A DNA stretch of 64,000 nt. Source: Thermococcus siculi (GTDB lineage Archaea > Methanobacteriota_B > Thermococci > Thermococcales > Thermococcaceae). The notes below the pieces were generated by a model. That model made no database searches. It saw only the letters and a list, made by a program, of their open reading frames with translations, and was not told the origin of the DNA. The stretch is from positions 1,922,001 to 1,986,000 of the forward strand of contig NZ_CP015103.1 of the NCBI RefSeq assembly GCF_002214505.1. The letters are read 5' to 3'. A program made the position numbers and the translations under genes. Positions 42,469 to 51,166 of the stretch are shown here, one piece after another (positions within the stretch are counted from its first letter, which is position 1; every line of letters begins with the position of its first letter).

Positions 42469-43172
42469 AGACCCTCGTAGAGCCTCTCGGCCAGAAACCT
42501 CGGGAGGCCGGCTTCAACTATCTTTCTCGCGGCCTCTTCCACATCATATTCCACCCTGTGGAACTCAACGTTGTTGGGAGGCTGCTCTTTCGTGTCGATG
42601 ATCGCGTATGCCGCCCTCCAGTCCCCGTCGCGGGGCTGACCTACCCCACCGGGGTTGATGATTCTCCTCGTCCCAATAACCTTCAGCATGGGGACGTGGG
42701 TGTGGCCAACGAGAAGGTCGTCCTGCTTGATATAGCTCAGAACGGCTTCGAACTCACTATCGGGGAGCCAGGGGAAGAGGTATTCGTCCAGGGGTGCTCT
42801 GGGTGAGCCATGAATCAGGAGGTAGCTTCTCCCGGTGTCATCAGTAAACAGTTGCCTCACCGGTAGCCTCCGAAGGAACTCGAGGTTCTCGATGCTCATG
42901 GCCCTCTGGTGCCACCTCACAGCTTGCCTCGCGTAGGGGTTAAAGCCCCAGTCGGCACCGAAGGCTATCGCGTTGTCGTGGTTGCCACGTACGCAGAGGA
43001 ATTCTCTTTTCTCCATTTGCTCTCTGACGAACTCGACGACCTCGTTTGGAGAAGCACCGTAGCCGACAAGATCGCCCATGCAGAGTATTACGTCCGCTTT
43101 TCTAATCTCTCTCCACACCGCCTGGAGGGCTTCCCGGTTGGAGTGGATGTCACTTATTAGGGCGATGAGCAT
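42465..43172 (-). CDS. Calcineurin-like metallophosphoesterase
   Basis: 235-aa metallophosphoesterase of the YfcE/MJ0936-like class with the five metal-binding motifs in order: SDIHSN (about 7-12), MGDLVGYG, RGNHD, HGSPRAP and GHTHVP. It should hydrolyse phosphodiesters or phosphomonoesters with two Mn2+/Ni2+/Fe ions; substrate unknown. ATG 43172 follows GGGGTCAA and is preferred to a GTG/ATG six codons upstream. The 3' end overlaps the end of the PRC-barrel gene by 4 bp (convergent). Confidence 0.9.
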   Translation of the reverse strand: MLIALISDIHSNREALQAVWREIRKADVILCMGDLVGYGASPNEVVEFVREQMEKREFLCVRGNHDNAIAFGADWGFNPYARQAVRWHQRAMSIENLEFLRRLPVRQLFTDDTGRSYLLIHGSPRAPLDEYLFPWLPDSEFEAVLSYIKQDDLLVGHTHVPMLKVIGTRRIINPGGVGQPRDGDWRAAYAIIDTKEQPPNNVEFHRVEYDVEEAARKIVEAGLPRFLAERLYEGL

Positions 43173-43257
43173 TTTGACCCCTAAACACATTGAGAACCGG
43201 GCGTTAAAACACTTGCGCGGGAAAAGTGATGGAGAACGGGATAGAAAAGAAGAGGGT

Positions 43258-44651
43258 TCACTCCCTCTTCTGCCTCTTCTTCCAGTTGCTCCACTTGTAG
43301 AGCGCAGCGAGGGACTTGATGGCCCTCTCCGGCTCGGGGTAGGCCGGAATGCCCTCCTCGTTGAGCATGTCGATGGCTTCCTTGGCCTCTATGCCGCCGA
43401 CGATGGCAACCACGAGCGGCTTCTTCCTTCCGCTCTCGTTGTACTCGCGGATGACTATCTTAGCGAGGTCTCTCGGGTCGAGGACGGCGGTCTGGCAGTA
43501 GAGCACCGCTATGGCGTGCATGTTCGGGTTGGCGAGGGCATCGCGAACGGCTCCCTCGTAGCTCTCGGCACCGGCCATACCGGTGAGGTCGACCGGGTTC
43601 TTGTAGCTTCCGAAGGGCGGCATGTGGTTGGCGAAGACCTTGAGGTCCTCGAGGTTGTCGTAGAGGTGGAGGCCCTCCTCCTCGGCGGCGTCGGTGGCCA
43701 TAACGCCGATTCCACCGCCGTTGGTGAGGATGACGACGTTCTCTCCCTCCGGCTCCGGAAGGTTGCTGAGGGTCCTGGCCCAGTCGAAGGCCTCTCCGAT
43801 GGTTAAAGCACGGAGAACGCCGCTCTGCTTGAAGGCGGCGGTGTAGATGCTGTCGGCACCGGCGAGTGAACCGGTGTGGCTTGCGGCGGCCTTGGCACCG
43901 CGCTCGCTCCTTCCGGCCTTGATGACTATAATCGGCTTCTCCATGCTGACGTCCCTGGCGACCTCCATGAACTTCCTTCCGTCCTTCACACCCTCCATGT
44001 AGATGAGGATGGCCTTGGTGTTCTCATCGGTCTTGAGGTACTCGAGCAGGTCGGCGTCGTCTATGTCGCTCTTGTTTCCGATGCTGACAACCGCCGAGAG
44101 GCCGACCTTCTCAACGATGGTCCAGCCCATGAGGGCTATTCCAAGGGCACCGCTCTGGCTGATGAGGGCGAGTTGCCCGGCATGACGTCGGTGGGGCCGA
44201 AGGTGGCGTTGAGCTTCTCAGGGGTGTAAACGACGCCGAAGATGTTCGGGCCGAGTATCCTCATCCCGTACTTGTGGGCGGTCTCGACGAGCTGCTGCTC
44301 GACCTTCTTGCCCTCTTCACCCAGCTCGCCGAAGCCGGAGCTTATGATCGGGAGAACCTTAACTCCCTTCTTTCCGCACTCCTCGACGACCCCCGGAACG
44401 AACTTGGCCGGGACGACTATAACGGCCATATCAACCTCGTCCGGAACGTCGAGGATGCTCTTGTAGGACTTGAACTTCTTTCCGTTTATCTCAATCTCGA
44501 CCCCTTTGATGTTGATGGGGTATATCTTGCCCTCGTAGCCGTACTCCACGAGGTTTTTCATGACGGCGTAGCCTATCTTGCCCGGTTTCTCCGAAGCGCC
44601 GATGACGGCGATGCTCTTCGGCCTGAAAAGCGCCTCAAGGTTCCTGTCCAT
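43258..44651 (-). pseudogene. acdA: Acyl-CoA synthetase (ADP-forming) alpha subunit, one frameshift
   Basis: A full-length ACD alpha gene (about 464 aa when joined) split by a single missing base. From ATG 44651 (after GAGGTGAT) the frame is correct to GPTDVMPGN at 44174-44172; there a base is missing and the rest, LALISQSGALGIALMGW onward, is read from 44172 to the stop at 43258. Both halves match Pyrococcus-type acetyl-CoA synthetase I alpha, including CoA-binding AVIGASEKPGKIG and phospho-His ASHTGSLAG. No matching beta gene is adjacent; the beta at 12418-13179 may serve. No other lesion is seen, so the change is very recent or a sequencing error. Divergent from the PsiE-like gene. Confidence 0.85.
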
Positions 44652-44849
44652 TTCGATCACCTCACTTCGATGAGAGTTACATTTTCACGTCCATAAAATA
44701 GGTTATAACTTTTCCCTTCTCGTTTTGACGATGGGAGGCTCGACGGACGTTAAAAGAACCAATGGTTGGACACCCAATATTAACGATCCCTCTAAACCCT
44801 CAAAAGCCTTATTAACATCAAAAGCGAGAGTGTATGCAGGTGCCCGCAA
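44652..44849. promoter_or_regulatory. Divergent intergenic region, acdA / psiE-like
   Basis: About 200 bp between divergent genes. A minus-strand TATA-like GTTATAACC lies at about 44701-44709 for the acyl-CoA synthetase gene. A plus-strand TATA candidate CCTTATTAAC is at about 44808-44817, about 33 bp before the PsiE-like GTG start. The middle (44720-44800) contains no recognisable gene or strong repeat. Confidence 0.5.
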
Positions 44850-45320
44850 GTGAGAGAGAACCCCACCAAAATCGAGATGAAGATTCTGAGGGCACTCAGC
44901 GCCACCTTCGACCTCGTTGTCATAATCCTCGGGGCACTGACCATGCTCTACGTTATGAGGATGCTCTGGGACTTCGCCGTTGAGGCAATCGGAAAACGCA
45001 CCACCCCCGAGGAGGCCCTGCACGCCATAGTACTCGTTCTCATCTTCCTGGAGATATTCGAGATAATCTCGATGTACGTCCGATACCACCACGTTCCGAT
45101 GAAGAACGTCGTCGAGATAGGTGTCCTGGCGCTCGTTAAGGAACTCCTGGTGACACTGGACCTCAAAGACCTCGGCTGGCAGATGCTGGTGGCGATAGCG
45201 ATTCTGATAGCTGCTATGGGCTGGGTGTACACGAGGGAGCGGCAGAGGGAGGATGCCCGCCAGAGGTTTATGATAGAACACAACATCAAAGAGACCGACC
45301 AGCAGGCCGAGGCAGACTGA
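44850..45320 (+). CDS. PsiE-like membrane protein
   Basis: 156-aa membrane protein resembling the phosphate-starvation-inducible PsiE family. Four hydrophobic helices are visible (about 18-38, 55-75, 85-105 partly, 115-135), with the charged motif [20 protein letters not shown] (about 70-89) conserved in that family. The C-terminal 30 residues are charged and cytoplasmic ([12 protein letters not shown]). Function in phosphate physiology is not established. GTG 44850 follows GGTG at a distance of about 8 bp. It precedes fen1 by about 60 bp and may be independent of it. Confidence 0.75.
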   Translation: MRENPTKIEMKILRALSATFDLVVIILGALTMLYVMRMLWDFAVEAIGKRTTPEEALHAIVLVLIFLEIFEIISMYVRYHHVPMKNVVEIGVLALVKELLVTLDLKDLGWQMLVAIAILIAAMGWVYTRERQREDARQRFMIEHNIKETDQQAEAD

Positions 45321-45382
45321 CCGCCCGAAGGGAGGCAAACCCTAAATACTCCCTCTTCCAATCTCTTCTTCAGGTGGTGACC

Positions 45383-46408
45383 ATGGGCGTACAGATTGGA
45401 GAGCTGGTTCCAAGGAGGGAGATAGAGATACAGAACCTCTACGGGAGAAAGGTTGCCATAGACGCCTTCAATGCAATGTACCAGTTTCTCTCAACCATAA
45501 GGCAGCGCGATGGAACCCCCCTGATGGACTCACGGGGAAGGATAACCTCCCACCTAAGCGGCTTCTTCTACAGGACGATAAACCTGATGGAGGCCGGGAT
45601 AAAGCCCGCCTACGTCTTCGACGGCAAACCTCCCGAGTTCAAGAGGAAGGAGATAGAAAAGCGCCGCGAGGCCAGGGAAGAGGCCGAGGAGAAGTGGCAC
45701 GAGGCCCTTGAAAGGGGTGACCTGGAGGAGGCAAAGAAGTACGCCATGAGGGCGACGCGCGTCAATGAGCAGCTCATAAACGACGCCAAAAGACTCCTTG
45801 AGCTGATGGGCATTCCCGTCGTGCAGGCCCCGAGCGAGGGAGAGGCCCAGGCAGCCCATATGGCCGCCAGAAAGAGGGCCTATGCCTCGGCGAGCCAGGA
45901 TTACGATTCTCTGCTCTTTGGAGCACCAAAGCTCGTGAGGAACCTGACCATAACGGGGAGGAGGAAGCTCCCCGGGAAGAACGTCTACGTCGAGGTGAGG
46001 CCCGAACTCGTAGTCCTGGAGGAGGTTTTAAAGGAACTCGGCATAGACAGGGAGAAGCTCATCGAGATGGCCATTCTGGTTGGAACAGACTACAACCCGG
46101 GTGGGGTAAAGGGAATCGGACCGAAGAAGGCCCTAACGATAGTCAAGCGCTCCAAGGATCCGCTCAAGAAGTACAACAAGGACAGCGAGGTAGACCTCTA
46201 CGCGATAAAGGAGTTCTTCCTCAACCCACCAGTCACCGACGACTACGAGCTGAAGTGGCGCGAGCCGGACGAGGAGGGCATCTTAAAGTTCCTCTGCGAC
46301 GAGCACGACTTCAGCGAAGAACGCGTTAAGAACGGACTTGAGAGGCTGAAGAAGGCGGTGAAGAGCGGAAAGCAGAAAACACTCGAGAGTTGGTTTGGAA
46401 GGGGGTGA
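45383..46408 (+). CDS. fen1: Flap endonuclease FEN1
   Basis: 341-aa structure-specific nuclease that removes 5' flaps during Okazaki-fragment maturation and long-patch repair. It begins [10 protein letters not shown], where Gly2 must be free at the N-terminus, so ATG 45383 (after GGTGGTG) is chosen over a GTG three codons upstream. Active-site carboxylates are seen in [37 protein letters not shown] and [10 protein letters not shown], the last with the helix-2-turn-helix GIGPKKAL. The C-terminal QKTLESWF is a PCNA-interacting (PIP) box. Convergent with tfb. Confidence 0.97.
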   Translation: MGVQIGELVPRREIEIQNLYGRKVAIDAFNAMYQFLSTIRQRDGTPLMDSRGRITSHLSGFFYRTINLMEAGIKPAYVFDGKPPEFKRKEIEKRREAREEAEEKWHEALERGDLEEAKKYAMRATRVNEQLINDAKRLLELMGIPVVQAPSEGEAQAAHMAARKRAYASASQDYDSLLFGAPKLVRNLTITGRRKLPGKNVYVEVRPELVVLEEVLKELGIDREKLIEMAILVGTDYNPGGVKGIGPKKALTIVKRSKDPLKKYNKDSEVDLYAIKEFFLNPPVTDDYELKWREPDEEGILKFLCDEHDFSEERVKNGLERLKKAVKSGKQKTLESWFGRG

Positions 46409-46429
46409 ACCCCCGATTTTCAGACTTTA

Positions 46430-47329
46430 TCAGACGGGTATCTTGAGGTTGAGCTTGTCGACAAGCTCCTTGTAGCGGTTCCTGACGGTGACCTCCGTAA
46501 CGCGCGCGACCTCGGCCACTTCCCTCTGGGTTCTCTTCTCGTCCTCCAGGAGGCCCGCTATGTAGAGTGCGGCGGCAACCAAACCGGCCGGACTCTTTCC
46601 GCTCGTGAGGCCCTTGTCGTAGGCCTCGTCGAGTATGGCTATGGCCCTCCTCCGGACCCTCTCGCTCAGACCCAGCTCGTCCGCGAACTTGTTGACGTAG
46701 TCAGTCGGCTTGACGAAGAGCTTCTTTGGAGTGAGGTTAAGGTTCCTTGCTATGAAGCGGAAGCTCCGCCCTATCTCCTTCTTGTCGACGCGCGATATGT
46801 CGGCTATCTCGTCCAGCGTCCTCGGAACCTTGAGGAGCCTGCAGGCGGCGTAGACGCAGGCCGCTATGACGCTCTCTATGGAGCGGCCCCTTATGAGACC
46901 CTTTCTAACGGCCTCGCGGTAGAGCCTTGCTGCCTCCTCCTCAACGTGCCTGGGGAGGCTGAGCTGGGAGGCGATCCTGTCCAGCTCGCTGAGGGCGAAG
47001 GCGAGGTTTCTTTCAGCGGCATCGCTGACCCTCAAACGGGACTGCCACTTCCTCAGGCGGTACATCTTCTCACGCATTAGACCAGAAAGATTCCTGTCGA
47101 TTCCGATATCGGTTGAGAGACCCTTATCGTGAAGGAGAATGCTCTCCGGGGCGCCAACGCGCGCCCTCTTCTCCCTCTGGCTCGCGTCGAAGGCCCTCCA
47201 CTCCGGACCCATATCGATGACGTTCTCCTCGATGACGTAACCGCAAACCTTACAGATAACCTCTCCCCTACCCGGATCGTAGATGAACTCGGTCGAGCCA
47301 CACACCGGGCAAACCCTACGATTGCTCAC
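46430..47329 (-). CDS. tfb: Transcription initiation factor B
   Basis: 299-aa TFB, the archaeal TFIIB that bridges TBP-TATA-BRE and RNA polymerase. The Zn ribbon has C7, C10, C26 and C29 (CPVCGS...CKVCG); B-reader and linker follow (VIDMGPEWRAFD, SQREKRARVGAPES); two cyclin folds occupy about 105-195 and 200-295. The C-terminal helix-turn-helix that reads BRE is intact. GTG 47329 is the apparent start. Its promoter is a perfect inverted repeat around the TATA box, entered separately, located between the upstream gene stop and the start, so tfb has its own promoter in addition to any readthrough. Confidence 0.96.
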   Translation of the reverse strand: MSNRRVCPVCGSTEFIYDPGRGEVICKVCGYVIEENVIDMGPEWRAFDASQREKRARVGAPESILLHDKGLSTDIGIDRNLSGLMREKMYRLRKWQSRLRVSDAAERNLAFALSELDRIASQLSLPRHVEEEAARLYREAVRKGLIRGRSIESVIAACVYAACRLLKVPRTLDEIADISRVDKKEIGRSFRFIARNLNLTPKKLFVKPTDYVNKFADELGLSERVRRRAIAILDEAYDKGLTSGKSPAGLVAAALYIAGLLEDEKRTQREVAEVARVTEVTVRNRYKELVDKLNLKIPV

Positions 47330-47349
47330 TCCAACACCCCCAACCGGCC

Positions 47350-47366
47350 GGCTATTTTATATAGCC
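47350..47366 (-). promoter_or_regulatory. Palindromic TATA region of tfb
   Basis: GGCTAT (47350-47355), spacer TTTAT, ATAGCC (47361-47366) is a perfect 6-bp inverted repeat that contains the TATA box of tfb. The centre is about 29 bp before the GTG start, which predicts a very short or absent leader. A palindrome on a core promoter would let a dimeric factor block TBP, and TFB is a likely subject of tight control. A further TATA-like CTTATAAACC on the plus strand adjoins it. Confidence 0.5.
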
Positions 47367-47367
47367 C

Positions 47368-47646
47368 TTATAAACCTTCGCCTTTTTTAACCACGTAGCG
47401 GAGTAACCACGCGATGTCCTCACGCTTGAAGGTTATCTTCTCCAGAACCCGAACGTCCCAGTCGTCCTCAACCACGTTGGCGTATATCCAGAGGAAGACC
47501 GGGTCATCGTCGGTACCGACATGGAGGTTGCGGTAGAGTATGTCCGCGGTTCCGTCCTTGTTCTTTTTCACGGAGATTGCCTTCCAGGTGTCGAGACTGA
47601 CCTCTCCCTTTTCGTTGAGGATCTCCACTATCTCCCTGGCGTCCAT
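47368..47646 (-). CDS. Small conserved archaeal protein, unknown
   Basis: 92-aa acidic soluble protein without recognised motifs. It opens with a helix (DAREIVEILNEKGEVSLDTW), followed by short strands (AISVKKNKDGTADILYRNLHV) and a C-terminal helix with a Lys-rich end. ATG 47646 lies 15 bp downstream of the pdcd5 stop with GGTGAATCC before it, and the gene is followed closely by tfb. It therefore seems to be the last gene of the YhbY-S19e-PDCD5 unit on this strand. Confidence 0.75.
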   Translation of the reverse strand: MDAREIVEILNEKGEVSLDTWKAISVKKNKDGTADILYRNLHVGTDDDPVFLWIYANVVEDDWDVRVLEKITFKREDIAWLLRYVVKKGEGL

Positions 47647-47661
47647 GGATTCACCTTCTCG

Positions 47662-48000
47662 CTACCACTTGATGTTGAAGTCGCGCCGGGTTCTCTCGTC
47701 TATCTGTGCCAGAATCCTCTTCAGCTTGGCGTCGTCTATTGGCTCGCGTATCTGGCCCGCCTGGTAGAGCTGAACCAGAACGAGCTGAACCTGCCTCGCG
47801 AGCTCGGGCCTGACGAGCTTAACCCTTCCGAGCCTCTCCCTGGCCTCTGGAGTGAGAATCCTCCTCATTATAGCGTCGAGCTGGGCCTCAAGCTCCATTT
47901 CCTGCCTCATAGCCTCCTCCTGGGCCTTCTGCTGCTCGAGGTACTTCTTCTGAAGCTCCATGAGCTTCCTCTTCCTGATCTCCTCAATGTCCTCGGCCAT
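47662..48000 (-). CDS. PDCD5-family DNA-binding protein
   Basis: 112-aa archaeal PDCD5/TFAR19 homologue. The N-terminal helix with EIRKRKLMELQKKYLEQQ (about 6-23), the charged helix EEAMRQEMELEAQLDAIMRRIL and the C-terminal triple-helix bundle (PELARQVQLVLVQLYQAGQI) match the family, which binds nucleic acid in archaea. ATG 48000 is preceded by GGAGGTGAG; the frame upstream stays open for 28 codons without a site and overlaps the next gene. In related archaea this gene usually sits directly beside S19e; here two other genes intervene (48060-50008). Confidence 0.92.
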   Translation of the reverse strand: MAEDIEEIRKRKLMELQKKYLEQQKAQEEAMRQEMELEAQLDAIMRRILTPEARERLGRVKLVRPELARQVQLVLVQLYQAGQIREPIDDAKLKRILAQIDERTRRDFNIKW

Positions 48001-48059
48001 GGCCCTCACCTCCGGGTTAAGATTGGGACTGGGGTTAAAAGGCTTTGCGTTCCAAGGGT

Positions 48060-49052
48060 TTACCTTTTCTTCACTGCCCACCATACGAGAATTCCCGCCC
48101 CGAGGAATGCCACGGTAAACCCCACAAGTCCTATGACGTTTTTAGACGGTTCAGAAACGTTGGAACATTGGGGATAGACGAAACTGACCTGCTCAGTCCA
48201 AGAAACCGACGGCCACGTATAGGCGGGCTCTATGAAAGTATACATCGTAAGATTCCCGCGACGATAGAAGAGCAGTGGGACCTCGGAGGGGTTCTCAATC
48301 GGGGTCAAGTTGCTGTTTAAGTGATGATCGGAAACGTAGTAGATGAGCACTCCACCGGCGACCGGAACTGCGGCGAGATTCTCAACGCCTTGCAGGGGGT
48401 AGTATTCCTCCAGCTCCGTGAGGGGTATCTCATACCGCTCCCCATTACCCTCAACCACAAGGTTCTGAGAGGAGATACTGACATTGAACCTGGGCGGAAC
48501 GTAAGAGACGTGCTCCTCTGCAGGTTCTTTTACCCTAAAGAAAGAAGATTTGGTAACGCGGTAAACTTCGAACGTCCCGTTGCGGTAAATGACGTAAACG
48601 TCCGGCGGGTTAAGTCTCACGCTTCCGAAACCCTGGTGGAGTTCACCCAGCGTGCGAACGCATTTCTCTCCAGGCAGGAACCAGAACAGATGGGTGCCGT
48701 TGAAGACGAGCCAGGCGTTGGGGGGCAGATCGGAGAAAGTCGAAGGTACAAAGGCAACGGGTATATCATCAGCGCTTTCCGACCTTCCAACGTAGCTCAG
48801 GGAGGTGCCGTTGAAGTGGTAGATGTCAATCCACGCCGAGATTGGTGAGGGAAAACAGCACGGCTCGGCTCCCGGGCACTGGCATTGGTAGTCGTAGAGC
48901 CACCAAGTAACCAGCAGGAAGGCATCTTTACCGTTAGAAACGGCCTTTATAGAGTCCAGACGGAACTGCTGTGCACTAGCAAAAACATTAACAAAAAAGA
49001 GAATTGAAATTACAAGAGAGATCACAAAAAGCTTCTTTCTTTTCTTTTTCAT
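48060..49052 (-). CDS. Secreted, C-terminally anchored protein, unknown
   Basis: 330-aa surface protein. A signal peptide is clear (KKLFVISLVISILFFVNVFASA, in parts), several Cys lie near 55-68 (CQCPGAEPCCF), there are many N-x-S/T sequons, and the C-terminus is a single membrane helix with a basic end (VGFTVAFLGAGILVWWAVKKR, in parts). The central portion (GERYEIPLTELEEYY, VPVAGGVLIYYVSD, PLLFYRRGNLTMY) aligns by eye with the CGP-CTERM protein at 53631-55541. It starts 2 bp after the stop of the DUF4855-like gene, so they are coexpressed. Base composition is lower in G+C than the flanking ribosomal genes. Confidence 0.72.
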   Translation of the reverse strand: MKKKRKKLFVISLVISILFFVNVFASAQQFRLDSIKAVSNGKDAFLLVTWWLYDYQCQCPGAEPCCFPSPISAWIDIYHFNGTSLSYVGRSESADDIPVAFVPSTFSDLPPNAWLVFNGTHLFWFLPGEKCVRTLGELHQGFGSVRLNPPDVYVIYRNGTFEVYRVTKSSFFRVKEPAEEHVSYVPPRFNVSISSQNLVVEGNGERYEIPLTELEEYYPLQGVENLAAVPVAGGVLIYYVSDHHLNSNLTPIENPSEVPLLFYRRGNLTMYTFIEPAYTWPSVSWTEQVSFVYPQCSNVSEPSKNVIGLVGFTVAFLGAGILVWWAVKKR

Positions 49053-49054
49053 TG

Positions 49055-50008
49055 TTACCACTTGGGACATCTATTTCTAACAGTGTCAATAGCCTTTAAA
49101 TTGGTACTAAAATAATACGCCCTGTTTGTCCATAATTTTCCTAGTGTATCGTACTGAGCATTAACGTAGTCACAGGCGTAATCAATACATGAGACCGAGT
49201 TTAGTGCTCTACAATTTTCATGACAGTAACTTCCATCACAGGAAGTTCCTGTAGGACAGTCCCTATTATCTAAACATCGAATCCCCAAAACACCCCGATC
49301 AGCTTCGAGTTCAATTGAGACCGTTGGATAGTCAATGCTTTGTATCCACTGAAAAACATCTAGTAAGTTGGAATACTGGTAGGGGGCCCCATCACTCATG
49401 AATTGTTTCTGGTAATAATTAGGCTGACAGAAAACATAGTCAAAGTACCCATGATAGTGCTTAATGTCGGTATACTTTTCCAAATCACTAATAGTTCTCC
49501 CACCCAAGGATGGTATCCAGATGAGATCTAGTCCATAATCTCTACGAACATAATATGAGATACCTTCGATTAGATACCTACTAACTATCCCATCACCATA
49601 TCCATATGTAAATTGTCCCGGCGCTTCCAAGCTCCAATAGAATCCTTTTAAGTTATTTCCCGCAGAATCAACTACACCATCAATCCACCTCTGCCAGTAA
49701 GACCCATCAAAATTTCCGCTGACACTATCGCGAGGAATCTTCTTTCCAAATTGATAGAAATAGAATGGTATCGTTACATAGTATTCCATGTCAGCTATCG
49801 TGTCTTCAAGGAATCTTGCGAGCTGTTTTCCATCACTGTACCCATCTCCGGTATAATGCGATCTTTCTCCCTCACCGTCAAGTGCTACTAAATAGTCAAA
49901 CCCTCTGATCTTGAAATCAAGTGCAGTGGCTTCTGAGGTTCCAACTTTCATTCTTGAAATATATTTATTAGATTCCCACTCAAACCAAAACAAAGCGAAA
50001 GTTGACAT
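49055..50008 (-). CDS. DUF4855-like protein with Cys-rich tail
   Basis: 317-aa protein whose motifs match DUF4855, a glycosidase-like TIM-barrel family of unknown activity: FDYLVALDGEGE, YYVTIPFYFYQFG, GFYWSLEAPGQ, DLIWIPSLGG, FDYVFCQPNYYQ and VSIELEADRG in order. After about 245 comes a Cys-rich segment (CLDNRDCPTGTSCDGSYCHENC, in parts) like small extracellular modules. Yet no signal peptide is visible: ATG 50008 follows a perfect GGAGGTGA. DNA here is clearly A+T-richer than the neighbourhood and uses different codons (AAA, ATA, TTA-type), suggesting horizontal transfer into the S19e-PDCD5 interval. Confidence 0.7.
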   Translation of the reverse strand: MSTFALFWFEWESNKYISRMKVGTSEATALDFKIRGFDYLVALDGEGERSHYTGDGYSDGKQLARFLEDTIADMEYYVTIPFYFYQFGKKIPRDSVSGNFDGSYWQRWIDGVVDSAGNNLKGFYWSLEAPGQFTYGYGDGIVSRYLIEGISYYVRRDYGLDLIWIPSLGGRTISDLEKYTDIKHYHGYFDYVFCQPNYYQKQFMSDGAPYQYSNLLDVFQWIQSIDYPTVSIELEADRGVLGIRCLDNRDCPTGTSCDGSYCHENCRALNSVSCIDYACDYVNAQYDTLGKLWTNRAYYFSTNLKAIDTVRNRCPKW

Positions 50009-50167
50009 ATTTTCACCTCCGATCGTAGTTCTAAAATACATAGTGGCATTATCTCTTAAAAATCTTTTGATTGTCAATGTAAACAGATTACACCAAAAAT
50101 CTCAAATAAAGACCCAACAATATTTATAGCGAGTTGACTAACAAGAGTTGAAAAATGGCCGAAGCCC
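50009..50167. other. A+T-rich intergenic segment
   Basis: About 160 bp of A+T-rich DNA between the rps19e stop and the DUF4855-like gene. It holds the presumed promoter of the DUF4855-like gene (minus-strand ATTTTTAAGAG at about 50053-50063, with GGAGGTGA at 50013-50020). The TATTTATAGC at about 50119-50128 could be a plus-strand TATA element but no gene follows it. No direct repeats marking an insertion boundary were found by eye. Confidence 0.4.
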
Positions 50168-50620
50168 TCAGTACTTCTTGAGCTCCGGAATCTGCTCCTC
50201 AAGCTCCTTCTTGAGCTCCGTTGCAATCTTGTCGAGGAAGCTCTGGCCCTGCGGGGTAACGATCCTTCCCTCGCCCGGAACCTTCTGGACGAAGCCAGCG
50301 GCCTCGAGCTGCTGGAGGGCCTTCCTTATGATGCTTCCTCCGGCCTTGTAGAAGTGCTCCGGGGCGTGACCGCGGTTCTTCCTGCCACCGTACCAGGTCC
50401 TGAGCCTCTCGATGCCGACCGGCCCGTCGACGTAGACCTTCCTGAAGACGCTGGCAACACGGTAGTACCACCAGTCGTCCTGCTCCGGAATTCTCTCCTT
50501 GTGCCTTCCGGTCTTGACGAACGGGGCCCACTCGGGCGGCTTTATGGCCTCTATCTCCTTGAGCTTCTGGGCAACCCTCTCAACGAGCAAATCACCGGGA
50601 ACGTCGTAAACAGTCGCCAT
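50168..50620 (-). CDS. rps19e: Ribosomal protein S19e
   Basis: 150-aa small-subunit protein shared by archaea and eukaryotes. Characteristic parts are [19 protein letters not shown] at the N-terminus, [19 protein letters not shown] (about 33-51), [20 protein letters not shown] and [21 protein letters not shown]. Full length. The start follows GGAGGGATTG and is 3 bp after the YhbY stop, so the two are cotranscribed. Confidence 0.97.
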   Translation of the reverse strand: MATVYDVPGDLLVERVAQKLKEIEAIKPPEWAPFVKTGRHKERIPEQDDWWYYRVASVFRKVYVDGPVGIERLRTWYGGRKNRGHAPEHFYKAGGSIIRKALQQLEAAGFVQKVPGEGRIVTPQGQSFLDKIATELKKELEEQIPELKKY

Positions 50621-50623
50621 CTT

Positions 50624-51040
50624 TCAATCCCTCCCCTTCTTGAATTTCCTCCTGAATTGAGCGATGTCGAGCTTGACTTTCTTAACGGGCCTCTCCTCCC
50701 GCTTTTCCTTCGAAAGCTCCTTTCTCTGGAGCTTCCTTAAATACTTTTCCCAACCTTCCCTCGGTCTGAACAATATAAACCTTTTGCCGCGCACGTCTAT
50801 GAGTTCGCTGTCGGTCATCTCCGCGACCTTCTCGGCCAGGTCTCTCCTGTCGAGGCCGGTTGAGATGAGAGCACCCTTCCTTATCTCGACCTTCAGGATG
50901 CCGTCCTTCTCCAGCTGGGTGTTTATCTCCTCTATCACGCCCTCGTCAAGTCCCCTCTTACCTATCCAGGCTCGCGGGGGAATGTCGTAGTATCTCGCGC
51001 GTATGGCCCTTCTCACCTTTCCGGATAAGCGTTTCTCCAT
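50624..51040 (-). CDS. YhbY/CRM-domain RNA-binding protein
   Basis: 138-aa protein with a CRM (YhbY) domain in about 1-95: IPPRAWIGKRGLDEGVIEEIN contains the GxxG-like IGKRGL loop, and LISTGLDRRDLAEKVAEMT and VRGKRFILFRP complete the fold. The basic C-terminal tail (KLQRKELSKEKREERPVKKVK, in parts) adds nucleic-acid binding. CRM proteins associate with pre-ribosomes. ATG 51040 follows GGGGTGAG. Upstream member of the yhbY-rps19e unit. Confidence 0.88.
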   Translation of the reverse strand: MEKRLSGKVRRAIRARYYDIPPRAWIGKRGLDEGVIEEINTQLEKDGILKVEIRKGALISTGLDRRDLAEKVAEMTDSELIDVRGKRFILFRPREGWEKYLRKLQRKELSKEKREERPVKKVKLDIAQFRRKFKKGRD

Positions 51041-51166
51041 GCCTCTCACCCCTAAGCTTCTCGCGGTTTGCTGAAGGCCTTATAAAGGTTGGCCTTTTAA
51101 AGGTGTTGGCATCCTAAACTAGAAGAGCTGTGACATTAAGGAAATTCGAAAGGAAGAACCGGAGCC

